Origin: Hespellia sp.
Lineage (GTDB): Bacteria; Bacillota; Clostridia; Lachnospirales; Lachnospiraceae
DNA length: 64,000 nucleotides
NCBI GenBank assembly: GCA_028689735.1
Contig: JAQVCP010000013.1
Span: 1 to 64,000, forward strand
Direction of reading: 5' to 3'
Shown piece after piece: positions 17,148 to 25,201 of this stretch. The notes under the pieces are model-generated. The model did not search any database and was not told the DNA's origin. It worked only from the letters and a program-made list of their open reading frames with translations. The position numbers and the translations under genes were made by a program. How positions within the stretch are numbered: position 1 is the stretch's first letter; the number at the start of each line of letters is the position of its first letter.

Positions 17148-18851
17148 ATGGAGAAAAGGATGCGGACAGAAAAAATCGAGACCGATGTATTGATTATCGG
17201 AGGCGGTACAGCCGGATGTTATGCGGCACTTACCCTTGCCAGTGAAGCAGGCGGCAAAAGGATCTTAATTGCAGAAAAAGCAAATATCAGACGGAGTGGA
17301 TGCCTGGCGGCGGGGGTGAATGCACTCAATGCCTATATTATAAAGGGAAGAACCCCACAGGATTATGTGGAATACGCAAAGAAAGATGCAGAAAATATTG
17401 TACGTGAGGATCTACTTTTGACCATGTCAGAAGGTTTGAATCGTGTAACTGCCCGGCTTGAGGAGCTTGGTCTGGTCATTTTAAAGAATGAAAATGGCGA
17501 ATATGCTGCACGGGGCAATCGCAATATCAAGATAAACGGAGAAAATATTAAACCGCTTCTTGCGGATGCAGTGAGAAAATGTGATAACGTGCAGATTCTC
17601 AATCATGTGAATATGACAGACCTGCTATTGGCAGATGGACGAGTCTGCGGCGCTGTGGGATTCCATGTCGATGATTCCACCGTATATGAGATTCATGCAG
17701 GGGCAGTGCTTTGTGCCACCGGAGGCGCGGCTGGGCTATACAGACCTAACAATCCGGGATTTTCCCGGCATAAGATGTGGTATCCGCCATTTAATACCGG
17801 AGCGGGGTATGCAATGGGGATTCAGGCAGGGGCAGAGATGACGACCTTTGAAATGCGCTTTATTGCCTTGCGCTGCAAGGATACGATTGCACCCACCGGA
17901 ACCATCGCCCAGGGAGTTGGAGCGAAACAGGTGAATGTGTTTGGTCAGAACTATGAAAAGAATTATGGAATTACAACGTCCCAGAGAGTCTATGGGACCG
18001 TGGAAGAAAACCGGGCAGGAAGAGGTCCCTGCTACTTGCATACAGAAGGAATTACCGGAGAGCAGGACAAAGAGCTTTTGAAGGCCTATCTGAATATGGC
18101 ACCCAGTCAGACGCTCAAATGGATAGAGGAAGAAAAAAATCCTTCCCAGAAGGATGTGGAGATTGAAGGGACGGAGCCATATATTGTAGGCGGTCACACA
18201 GCAAGCGGATATTGGATTGACAGGGAGAGAAGAACCACCCTTCCGGGACTCTATGCAGCGGGGGACGTGGCAGGCGGATGTCCACAGAAATATGTGACGG
18301 GAGCACTGGTGGAAGGGGAACTTGCTGCCAAGGCAATTCAAAAGGATTTAAAAGAGTCGGGGGCAGACCAAGGCAGGTATTTTGCAGGTCAGACAGCCGG
18401 AAATCAGGCCGCGGCCGCCATCCGGGGAATATACAGCCATCATTTGAAAAAGGAACCCGGACCATACAGCATCGATCAAGTAGAGGAGGCCATGCAAAAA
18501 GTCATGGATCAATATGCTGGGGGAATCGGCAGTGGATATCGATACAATGAGAAACAGCTGGATCTTGCAGATGAAAAAATCACACTGCTGCAGAAGCTTG
18601 CAATGGATTTGAAGGCAGAGGATATGGATGACCTTTTGCATATCTATGAAATAAAAGAGAGGCTGATTGTCTGCAGGAGTCTGATTGCTCACCTGAAAGC
18701 AAGAAAAGAAACAAGATGGCACAGCTTTGGGGAGCATTCGGATTATCCGGGAAAAAATAAAAAGTATGAGAAATTTGTTAATTCCGTGCTGAAAGATGGA
18801 AGAATCCAGATTATTTACCGCACACTTCAGAAAGGGGACATAGAGATATGA
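17148..18851 (+). CDS. aprA: Adenylylsulfate reductase-like subunit A (FAD flavoprotein)
   Basis: This 567-residue protein belongs to the fumarate reductase/AprA flavoprotein family. The FAD dinucleotide motif VLIIGGGTAGCYAA lies at residues 14-27; a second FAD-contact block is GLYAAGDVAGGCPQKYVTGALVEGELAA. Lying between the sulfate transporter and CysDN, and overlapping a two-cluster ferredoxin gene, it most likely reduces adenylylsulfate (APS) to sulfite. It is about 90-100 residues shorter than dissimilatory AprA of sulfate reducers, in keeping with the assimilatory type of clostridia. The start at 17148 has GGAG 7 nt upstream; an ATG at 17160 is also possible. Confidence 0.82.
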   Translation: MEKRMRTEKIETDVLIIGGGTAGCYAALTLASEAGGKRILIAEKANIRRSGCLAAGVNALNAYIIKGRTPQDYVEYAKKDAENIVREDLLLTMSEGLNRVTARLEELGLVILKNENGEYAARGNRNIKINGENIKPLLADAVRKCDNVQILNHVNMTDLLLADGRVCGAVGFHVDDSTVYEIHAGAVLCATGGAAGLYRPNNPGFSRHKMWYPPFNTGAGYAMGIQAGAEMTTFEMRFIALRCKDTIAPTGTIAQGVGAKQVNVFGQNYEKNYGITTSQRVYGTVEENRAGRGPCYLHTEGITGEQDKELLKAYLNMAPSQTLKWIEEEKNPSQKDVEIEGTEPYIVGGHTASGYWIDRERRTTLPGLYAAGDVAGGCPQKYVTGALVEGELAAKAIQKDLKESGADQGRYFAGQTAGNQAAAAIRGIYSHHLKKEPGPYSIDQVEEAMQKVMDQYAGGIGSGYRYNEKQLDLADEKITLLQKLAMDLKAEDMDDLLHIYEIKERLIVCRSLIAHLKARKETRWHSFGEHSDYPGKNKKYEKFVNSVLKDGRIQIIYRTLQKGDIEI

Positions 18852-19162
18852 GCATACGCATCAACAAAGAAAAATGTGTCGCCTGTGGAAAGTGCAGGGA
18901 AGTATGTCCGGGAAATCTGATCAAAATCGGAGTGGATAAGAAGGCGCAGATTCGCCATCCGAAAGAATGCTGGGGGTGCACCTCCTGTGTGAAAGAGTGC
19001 AGTGTCAATGCGATTGAGTTTTTTCTTGGGGCAGACATTGGCGGAGCGGGCAGTTGGATGCTCACAAAGGAAGAAGGCGATATCCGTCATTGGATCATTC
19101 ACAAATCCGACGGCTCTGTCAAAACCATTCAAATCAACAAAAAAAATTCAAATCAATATTAA
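18848..19162 (+). CDS. aprB: Adenylylsulfate reductase-like subunit B (2[4Fe-4S] ferredoxin)
   Basis: This 104-residue electron-transfer protein has two [4Fe-4S] motifs: Cys10-Cys13-Cys16-Cys20-Pro and Cys41-Cys44-Cys47-Cys51. The C-terminal part (GADIGGAGSWMLTKEEGDIRHW) resembles the tail that wraps around AprA. The ATGA overlap (18848-18851) with the upstream gene implies coupled translation of an AB complex. It would pass electrons from a cellular donor to the AprA-like flavin. Confidence 0.85.
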   Translation: MSIRINKEKCVACGKCREVCPGNLIKIGVDKKAQIRHPKECWGCTSCVKECSVNAIEFFLGADIGGAGSWMLTKEEGDIRHWIIHKSDGSVKTIQINKKNSNQY

Positions 19163-19177
19163 GAAAGAGGGACGACC

Positions 19178-20080
19178 ATGAGTGAACAATTATCACATCT
19201 TGATAAATTAGAAGCAGAAGCGATTTATATTATTCGCGAGGTTGCGGCGGAATGCGAGAATCCGGTCATGCTTTATTCCATAGGAAAGGACAGCTCGGTC
19301 ATGCTTCATCTTGCAATGAAAGCATTCTACCCGGAAAAGCCTCCTTTCCCGTTTATGCACATTGATACGACCTGGAAATTTAGGGAAATGATTGAATTCC
19401 GTGACCGTGTAGCGAAAGAAAAGGGCATTGAGATGATTGTATACAGCAATCAGGAGGGAATCAATCAGGGAATCAATCCATTTGAACATGGAGCGGCCTA
19501 TACAGATATCATGAAAACACAGGCATTGAAACAAGGTCTGAAAAAATATGGATTTACAGCAGCGTTTGGCGGCGGCAGAAGAGACGAAGAAAAATCCAGG
19601 GCGAAGGAGCGGATTTTCTCTTTCCGAAATGAAGCACAGGCATGGGATCCAAAGAATCAGCGTCCGGAAATGTGGAAGCTGTACAATACCAGAATCAACA
19701 AAGGTGAGAGTATGCGTGTTTTTCCGATTTCAAACTGGACAGAAAATGATATCTGGCAGTACATCAAACGGGAAAAAATTGAAATTGTTCCGCTGTATTT
19801 TGCGGCAGAACGTCCGGTGGTGTACCGGGACGATAATATCATCATGGTGGACGATGACAGATTTCAATTTCAGCTGGGAGAAAAAGCAGTATTAAAAAAA
19901 GTCCGGTTCCGAACGCTGGGATGCTATCCGCTGACTGGCGGCTGTGAATCGGATGCCGTGACACTGGATGAAATCATAGAAGAAACCCTCAGTGCGGTAG
20001 AGTCTGAGCGCACCACACGTGTGATCGATAATGAAGCGGCAGGCAGCATGGAGAGAAGAAAGCGGGAGGGATATTTCTAA
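19178..20080 (+). CDS. cysD: Sulfate adenylyltransferase subunit 2
   Basis: The 300-residue CysD has a PP-loop, SIGKDSS, at residues 34-40, and conserved blocks [36 protein letters not shown] and GCYPLTGG. It forms APS from ATP and sulfate, with the GTPase CysN driving the reaction. Stop and start codons of cysD and cysN share one base (TAATG at 20078-20082), so translation is coupled. Confidence 0.95.
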   Translation: MSEQLSHLDKLEAEAIYIIREVAAECENPVMLYSIGKDSSVMLHLAMKAFYPEKPPFPFMHIDTTWKFREMIEFRDRVAKEKGIEMIVYSNQEGINQGINPFEHGAAYTDIMKTQALKQGLKKYGFTAAFGGGRRDEEKSRAKERIFSFRNEAQAWDPKNQRPEMWKLYNTRINKGESMRVFPISNWTENDIWQYIKREKIEIVPLYFAAERPVVYRDDNIIMVDDDRFQFQLGEKAVLKKVRFRTLGCYPLTGGCESDAVTLDEIIEETLSAVESERTTRVIDNEAAGSMERRKREGYF

Positions 20081-21813
20081 TGAAGAGCTTATTAAAATTT
20101 ATTACATGTGGCAGTGTGGATGACGGAAAATCCACTTTGATCGGGCATATTTTGTATGATTCAAAACTGATTTATGCAGATCAGGAAAAAGCACTGGAGC
20201 TGGACAGTAAGGTGGGAAGCCGCGGAGGCGAAATTGATTATTCCCTTCTGCTGGACGGTCTGATGGCTGAGCGTGAACAGGGAATCACCATTGATGTGGC
20301 TTACAGATATTTTACGACAGAGCACCGCAGTTTTATTGTGGCTGACACACCGGGGCATGAAGAATACACGAGAAATATGGCTGTTGGAGCTTCCTTTGCG
20401 GACTTGTCCATCATCCTGATTGATGCCAAACAGGGGGTACTGGTACAGACAAGAAGACATGCAAGAATCTGTGCATTGATGGGAATCCGGCATTTTGTGT
20501 TTGCTGTCAACAAAATGGATTTGGTGGATTATACGGAAGAACGTTTCCACGAAATAGAGGCGCAGGTAGAGGAATTGAAAAATGAATTGATGCTGGAGAG
20601 CATCGTTCTGATTCCGGTTTCTGCTACGGAAGGGGACAACATTACGAAAACATCGGAGAATACCCCATGGTATCAAGGCCCAACCCTTCTTTCCTATCTG
20701 GAAAATGTGGATGCGGATACGGATCAGGAAGAGGAAGGATTTTATCTGTCCGTTCAGAGAGTATGCAGACCAAATCACAATTTTCGTGGCTTTCAGGGGC
20801 AGATTGAGACAGGAACCGTGTCCGTTGGGGACAAAGTGGTCACGCTTCCAAGCAACGAGCAGGCAGAGGTAAAATCAATTCTGGTGGGTGATGCTGAAAA
20901 GAAACGAGCCCGGGCAGGTCAGCCTGTGACAATTCAGTTAGACCGGGAAGTGGATGTGTCCAGAGGATGTGTGCTTGTATCGGGAACCAGTTTGAAGGCT
21001 GCCAATACATTTTCAGCAACCCTGCTTTGGATGGATGATGAGATGCTGTCTATTGGCAAGGAGTATGTGGTCAAGGTCGGAACGAAACAGATTGTCGGTG
21101 TCGTCACGGATATTCGTTATGAAATCAATGTGAATTCCGGTGCACACCAGGAGTCCAGGGCACTCACAAAGAACCAGATTGCGGTATGTGATATTTCCCT
21201 GTTAGAAAAAATCGTCATTGATCGGTTTGACCGTCATAAATCATTGGGTGAATTTATTCTCATAGACCGCATCAGTAATATGACCTCCGCCTGCGGCGTC
21301 ATCGAGGAGATTCTGGCGGACTCGGAAGAACAGACGGGATTTACAGAAAATGGAAAAATCGTGGGAAATGCATTATTTGATGAGTATTATTATGATTTTG
21401 CGCACCGGAGTGTGACGCGGAGAAAGACAATCAGAGAGGGCTACAATATTGGAGAGCGGGTAGAACTGAGAGGACGCACCTACAGCTATCCGAAAACTCT
21501 GGATGTCATCGATGTGGAAAACGAAGCAGTTGCGCAGATTACAGAAGGAAAACTTGAGAGAATTCTCTCGCTGGAATCGTACATTACAGCAGAAGAAAAA
21601 GTAAAGGAAAGGAAAGTGCCTGCAAGGGTTACGGTGGAAGGATTTGAAGTTCGGGCAGAGACGAAGCAGGAGCTTATCACGTTTTTACAGGCAGTTCAGA
21701 AAACGAAAGTAGGGACGGGAGAGGAAAATTGTAATCCATTGAAAGCAGAAGAAAACCAGGAAGACTGGAAGCAGTTTCTTCGGTTTGACACCTATCGGCA
21801 TATAGGGTTTTAG
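20080..21813 (+). CDS. cysN: Sulfate adenylyltransferase subunit 1 (GTPase) with long C-terminal extension
   Basis: This 577-residue translation-factor-type GTPase has P-loop GSVDDGKS (11-18), G3 DTPGHEEYTRNM and G4 NKMD, followed by two beta-barrel domains. It couples GTP hydrolysis to APS synthesis by CysD. After the barrel domains (about residue 410) there are about 166 further residues containing FDEYYYDFAHRSVTRRK and KTLDVIDVENEAVAQ. The usual CysC (APS kinase) fusion is absent: no second P-loop is visible in the tail. That agrees with an APS-reducing (Apr) rather than PAPS-reducing route. The role of the extension is unknown. Confidence 0.92.
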   Translation: MKSLLKFITCGSVDDGKSTLIGHILYDSKLIYADQEKALELDSKVGSRGGEIDYSLLLDGLMAEREQGITIDVAYRYFTTEHRSFIVADTPGHEEYTRNMAVGASFADLSIILIDAKQGVLVQTRRHARICALMGIRHFVFAVNKMDLVDYTEERFHEIEAQVEELKNELMLESIVLIPVSATEGDNITKTSENTPWYQGPTLLSYLENVDADTDQEEEGFYLSVQRVCRPNHNFRGFQGQIETGTVSVGDKVVTLPSNEQAEVKSILVGDAEKKRARAGQPVTIQLDREVDVSRGCVLVSGTSLKAANTFSATLLWMDDEMLSIGKEYVVKVGTKQIVGVVTDIRYEINVNSGAHQESRALTKNQIAVCDISLLEKIVIDRFDRHKSLGEFILIDRISNMTSACGVIEEILADSEEQTGFTENGKIVGNALFDEYYYDFAHRSVTRRKTIREGYNIGERVELRGRTYSYPKTLDVIDVENEAVAQITEGKLERILSLESYITAEEKVKERKVPARVTVEGFEVRAETKQELITFLQAVQKTKVGTGEENCNPLKAEENQEDWKQFLRFDTYRHIGF

Positions 21814-21853
21814 CACGATAGGACATAAGCTGTGAGGCCTGACAGAAAATCTC

Positions 21854-21882
21854 TTGCGCACTCCCAACCCGTGCTTTATACT
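21854..21882 (+). promoter_or_regulatory. Promoter of the LacI-family regulator gene
   Basis: TTGCGC (21854-21859), 17-nt spacing, TATACT (21877-21882). It would give a 5' leader of about 130 nt before the gene at 22018. Confidence 0.6.
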
Positions 21883-21956
21883 ATTCTTATGAGATTGATC
21901 GGCTAATACTCGTTTGATTATGAAGACGAAGTAGATAAAATGAGCACGGTTATATT

Positions 21957-21993
21957 GGTGGTGTCAAGATTTCCATGAAAACCTGACACCACC
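21957..21993 (+). other. Hairpin in the leader of the LacI-family gene
   Basis: GGTGGTGTCA (21957-21966) pairs perfectly with TGACACCACC (21984-21993) around a 17-nt loop. No T-run follows, so it is not an ordinary terminator. It ends about 10 nt before the ribosome-binding site AAAGGGAGAG and may affect mRNA stability or translation. Confidence 0.55.
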
Positions 21994-22017
21994 GATGTTC
22001 AAAGGGAGAGAACAACT

Positions 22018-23004
22018 ATGAATATTAATGAAATCGCAAAATTAGCAGGAGTATCGAGGGCAACTGTCTCCCGTTACTTGAACGACGGCTATATCAGCGA
22101 AGAAAAAGCGGCGGCAGTCAGAAAAGTCATTGCCGAGACGGGATTTGTCCCATCTTCCCATGCGCAGACACTTCGGACCAAAAAGACAAAGCTCATCGGG
22201 GTGATTCTGCCGAAGATTCATTCAGAGAGTATGAGCAGGGTCGTTGCCGGAATCAGCCTGGTGCTGTCGGAGCAAGGCTATCATCTTTTGCTTGCCAATA
22301 CAGACAATGATGAGAAGAAGGAACTGGAATATCTGCAGCTATTTCAGGATAATCGCGTGGATGGAATCATTCTGGTGGCCACAATCTTTACACGGGAGCA
22401 TAAGAAATTAATGAAAGAACTGAAGCTTCCGATTGTAATTGTAGGGCAGTATCTTCCAGGCTATTCTGTCGTATATCACGATGACAGAGGTGCGGCGAAG
22501 GCGATGACAGAGCGGCTCATAGAGGCGGGTGGTAGGCACTTTGGACTGATTGGAGCAACGGGAAGAGATGTGGCAGTCGGACAGGAGCGAAAAGCAGGAT
22601 TTATATCAGCCTTATCAGAAGCAGATATTTCTATAGAAGAAACAGCCATGAAAGAAGCACAGTTTTCATCAGAATCGGCTTATGAATTAACGAAAGAATT
22701 ATTTGCGGAGCATCCGGAGACGGACACTGTGCTTTGTGCTACGGATACAATGGGGGTGGGTGCCATACAGTATCTGAAAGAACAGCATAAGAAGATCCCA
22801 AAGGATGTACAAATTGCCGGATTTGGTGATTCCAAAATTGCCGGAGTACTGGAACCGAAGCTTGCCACGGTACATTTTGCTTATAAGACCAGCGGGGAAG
22901 AAGCTGCCCGGATTATTCTGGAACTGCTGGATGAGAAAGATGGGGCAGTGCGCGAGATCAAGATGGGATTTCGCATTGTGGAAGGCGGTTCATTAAGAAA
23001 ATAA
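22018..23004 (+). CDS. LacI-family repressor, probable sucrose regulator (ScrR-like)
   Basis: This 328-residue regulator has an N-terminal LacI helix-turn-helix (MNINEIAKLAGVSRATVSRYLNDG, residues 1-24), a hinge with AQTLRTKKTKLIGVI and a periplasmic-binding-protein-like effector domain ending DSKIAGVLEPKLATVHF. The LacI-type palindromes at 25023-25038 and 25091-25106, upstream of the sucrose PTS gene, are probable targets, with a sucrose-derived sugar phosphate as inducer. The lipoprotein gene between the regulator and scrA is not obviously part of sugar metabolism. Confidence 0.85.
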   Translation: MNINEIAKLAGVSRATVSRYLNDGYISEEKAAAVRKVIAETGFVPSSHAQTLRTKKTKLIGVILPKIHSESMSRVVAGISLVLSEQGYHLLLANTDNDEKKELEYLQLFQDNRVDGIILVATIFTREHKKLMKELKLPIVIVGQYLPGYSVVYHDDRGAAKAMTERLIEAGGRHFGLIGATGRDVAVGQERKAGFISALSEADISIEETAMKEAQFSSESAYELTKELFAEHPETDTVLCATDTMGVGAIQYLKEQHKKIPKDVQIAGFGDSKIAGVLEPKLATVHFAYKTSGEEAARIILELLDEKDGAVREIKMGFRIVEGGSLRK

Positions 23005-23240
23005 GAAGTGAGGCGTGTGAAATGGTCTTGTAGGCGAGGCTGAAGTAGCAGATTTATAAAAAATCTTAATAATGCACATTTCCTTAATTATATGGTACAA
23101 TTAAGAAAATGCGAATTATATCATTGCGCATAGAGCGGTTTCTGCAGAATTACAGAAATTTGCTGCGCATCCTCCAGCGGGTATCATGGCCGCTTGCGGT
23201 CACGATATAATAGCAACAAATATGAAGAAGGAGGATTAAT

Positions 23241-24701
23241 ATGAAGAAGGGGTTATACGTAGCGATGGCAGCAGTTCTGGTGTTTTCTATGGCAGGCTGT
23301 TCAACGAAGAAAGCAGAGAAGGGGTCTGTTACGGCGGAGTCCTTGGGGGAGATGGACGGATCACTGAAGTCTTTCACGAATGCAACATTAATTATCACGA
23401 ACAAAGATGAAAAGGATGTTTCCTTTGCAATCACAGATAAAGCAAAATTCAATTGTAAAAATATGTTAGCTGGCGATAATGTTACGGTCAGTTATGAGGG
23501 AACGGTAAAGGGCACGGATACAGCAGGGGCTACCGTTACAAATGTAGATGATAAAGGCGAGCCTGCAGCACCAGAGAAACAGGAGATGGTCGGAACACTT
23601 GTCACATATTCATCCAATGCATTAACACTTAAGACAGCAGATGGAGCGACCTACAGCTTTAGCATCGTTGGAGCGGCGCAGGAATATAAAAATGGAATTG
23701 AGCCGGGTAACTGGATTCATGTTACTTATACAGGAGACATTAACGGAGCAGATACTTCCGGTGTGAAAGTAGTGAAGATTACCGATGATGATGCCAATGT
23801 CAAGGAAGCACAGAGCAAGGTAGTAATCAAAGATGTAAACGAGAAAGTATGGGCAACCGCAGTTGTCAATGTTCGTGATAACTATTCAACAAATGCAAAT
23901 GTTCTCGGAACACTGCAAGTGAATGACGAAGTGACAAGAACCGGAACCTGTGATAATGGATGGTCACGTATCGATTACAATGGCAATGCAGCTTATATCT
24001 ATGCACAGTATCTGACAACGACAGCACCGGCAGAACCTACCACTCCGGCGGCACCGGTCAGCAATCCGCAGCCGGCGCAGCCAGCACAGCAGACTCAGCC
24101 AGCGCAACCGGCACAGCAGACTCAGCCAGCACAGCCAGCACAGCCAGCAGATACAACAGATACAGGCGATACAACAGATACAACAGACACAGGCGATACA
24201 ACAGATACAGGCGATACAACAGACACAACGGATACAGGTGATACCGATGACACACCAACACAGCAAACGGTCACAGGATTTGTAGTGAGTTTTGGGGATG
24301 GCACTTTAGTGATTGATTCAGATGGAACAGATTATTCATTTAATATTGTGAATGCACAGCATAGCTATGCAAACGGAATTTTGGTCGGCAATGAAGTAAC
24401 GGTTACATACGTTGGTGATTTATCAGATTCTGCCAATGCAACGGTATATTCTGTTGTTGATTCAGTAGCGAACACCAATAATCAGTCACAGATTACAGGA
24501 ACCATCCAAAGCGCAAGTATGAATGGACTTGCTCTCGTGACGGATGACAACGCAGTTCTTGCAATCTCCACAGACGGAGCTACGGTAAATTGTGCAAATG
24601 GAATTCTTTTAGGTGAAAGAATCACAGTCACATTAGACTTGGATCAGACCGTAGATTCTTCGAATATGTTCTTTGCATCACAGATTGATGATGCACAGTA
24701 A
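23241..24701 (+). CDS. SH3-domain lipoprotein with four beta-repeats and a Pro/Gln and Asp/Thr linker
   Basis: This 486-residue lipoprotein has a signal ending SMAGC (Cys20). I see four related units of about 65 residues: R1 39-103, R2 118-182, R3 345-408 and R4 419-484. Each carries a variant of TLxxxTxDGxxYSFxI, then an ANGIxxGxxVTVTYxGD block. A bacterial SH3 domain (203-260: VVNVRDNYSTNANVLGTLQVNDEV, WSRIDYNGNAAYIYAQYL) lies after R2, then a low-complexity linker (about 262-343: PAQ/QTQPAQP, then TTDTGD units). The build suggests a cell-surface protein whose SH3 domain contacts peptidoglycan. The repeat family is not one I can name. AGGAGG precedes the ATG. Confidence 0.75.
   Translation: MKKGLYVAMAAVLVFSMAGCSTKKAEKGSVTAESLGEMDGSLKSFTNATLIITNKDEKDVSFAITDKAKFNCKNMLAGDNVTVSYEGTVKGTDTAGATVTNVDDKGEPAAPEKQEMVGTLVTYSSNALTLKTADGATYSFSIVGAAQEYKNGIEPGNWIHVTYTGDINGADTSGVKVVKITDDDANVKEAQSKVVIKDVNEKVWATAVVNVRDNYSTNANVLGTLQVNDEVTRTGTCDNGWSRIDYNGNAAYIYAQYLTTTAPAEPTTPAAPVSNPQPAQPAQQTQPAQPAQQTQPAQPAQPADTTDTGDTTDTTDTGDTTDTGDTTDTTDTGDTDDTPTQQTVTGFVVSFGDGTLVIDSDGTDYSFNIVNAQHSYANGILVGNEVTVTYVGDLSDSANATVYSVVDSVANTNNQSQITGTIQSASMNGLALVTDDNAVLAISTDGATVNCANGILLGERITVTLDLDQTVDSSNMFFASQIDDAQ
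24067..24255 (+). repeat. Tandem coding repeats in the lipoprotein linker
   Basis: The DNA encoding the linker is internally repetitive: CAGCCAGCACAGCAGACT-type units (24067-24149), then degenerate ACAACAGATACAGGCGAT units (24150-24245). Unit lengths are multiples of three, so copy-number change would alter linker length without a frameshift. Confidence 0.8.
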
Positions 24702-24731
24702 GCTGTAATTATAAGGCACACAAAACAAATG

Positions 24732-24780
24732 AAAAAGGTCATGGAGTTCGGATAAAAACATCCGATTCCATGACCTTTTT
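24732..24780 (+). terminator. Intrinsic terminator after the SH3 lipoprotein gene
   Basis: The stem AAAAAGGTCATGGA...TCGGA (24732-24752) pairs with TCCGA...TCCATGACCTTTTT (24761-24780) with a small internal bulge and an A-rich loop. Both ends are A/T runs, so it can act on both strands. The minus-strand kinase remnant reads its stop codon at its edge. Confidence 0.88.
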
Positions 24781-24920
24781 AGACTGTCAACATGAAAGTT
24801 GTCCCCTTACCGTAAGTCGAGCTGCAGGTCGACATCCCGTGATGCGCTTCTACAATCCTTTTGGAAGTAGAGAGTCCCAGTCTGGTTCCTTCTTCTTTAC
24901 AGTGGGGAGAAAACTGCCCG
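24779..24920 (-). pseudogene. C-terminal remnant of a sensor histidine kinase
   Basis: On the minus strand, a frame ending at the TAA 24781-24779 reads KEEGTRLGLSTSKRIVEAHHG, then S..S.YGKGTTFMLTV. This is the G-box and last strand of a HATPase_c domain (family form GTGLGLSI.KRIVEAHGG...GKGTTF). Upstream the frame hits a stop, and a DNPG-like fragment appears in another frame, so the gene is decayed and truncated; no start, dimerisation domain or N-box remains. The first Gly of the G-box context is Arg (GTRLGL). A relic of a lost two-component gene is the simplest reading. Confidence 0.75.
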
Positions 24921-24941
24921 GATTATCCCCAAAATGGGCAC

Positions 24942-24988
24942 AATGCACAAAATGATAAAGGTAAAGTTGTGCATTATCCCAACTTTAC
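24942..24988. promoter_or_regulatory. Overlapping inverted repeats just upstream of the scr promoter
   Basis: AATGCACAA (24942-24950) is inverted at TTGTGCATT (24967-24975); overlapping it, GTAAAGTT (24961-24968) is inverted at AACTTTAC (24981-24988), which reaches into the -35 hexamer. They differ from the LacI operators, so a second regulator or an RNA element is possible. Confidence 0.4.
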
Positions 24989-25012
24989 AAAAACATAATA
25001 ATCAGTTAATAT
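24984..25012 (+). promoter_or_regulatory. Promoter of the sucrose PTS operon
   Basis: TTTACA (24984-24989), 17-nt spacing, TAATAT (25007-25012). The first LacI-type operator starts 10 nt downstream of the -10, where a bound repressor would block initiation or escape. Confidence 0.7.
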
Positions 25013-25022
25013 GTAGTTAAAG

Positions 25023-25038
25023 ATGAGAACGTTCTCAT
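25023..25038. promoter_or_regulatory. LacI-type operator O1
   Basis: ATGAGAACGTTCTCAT is a perfect 16-bp palindrome with the central CG typical of LacI/GalR-family operators. It lies just after the scr promoter -10. Confidence 0.8.
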
Positions 25039-25090
25039 ACGAAAAATATTGATTAAAAATAGCAGAAAGAGCTATTTTTTAAAAAACAAA

Positions 25091-25106
25091 TATGAGAACG
25101 ATTTCA
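25091..25106. promoter_or_regulatory. LacI-type operator O2
   Basis: ATGAGAACGATTTCAT keeps the left half of O1 and differs at two positions in the right half. It lies 68 bp from O1 (start to start), a spacing that would allow looping or road-block repression. Confidence 0.72.
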
Positions 25107-25201
25107 TAACAAAAACAGATAAAGAGAATTAGAAAATTCAGAATGAATTGAAACATCAGAGTAATCGTCAGAGCAATAACAAAGGGAAAGGATGGTAGAA
25201 C

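Larger units (their letters stand above)
24921..25201. other. Regulatory region upstream of the sucrose PTS operon
   Basis: After the kinase remnant, this non-coding stretch carries overlapping inverted repeats (24942-24988), a promoter (24984-25012) and two LacI-type operators (25023-25038, 25091-25106). AAAGGAAAGG near 25185-25194 precedes the scrA start. No gene was recognised. Confidence 0.6.

Noticed and set aside
20080..21813. CysNC fusion (sulfate adenylyltransferase plus APS kinase)
   Set aside because: The protein is longer than plain CysN, but no second P-loop or APS-kinase motif is visible in the C-terminal 166 residues.
24150..24255. CRISPR-like short repeats
   Set aside because: The repeats are in-frame coding units (TTDTGD) in a lipoprotein gene, without unique spacers.
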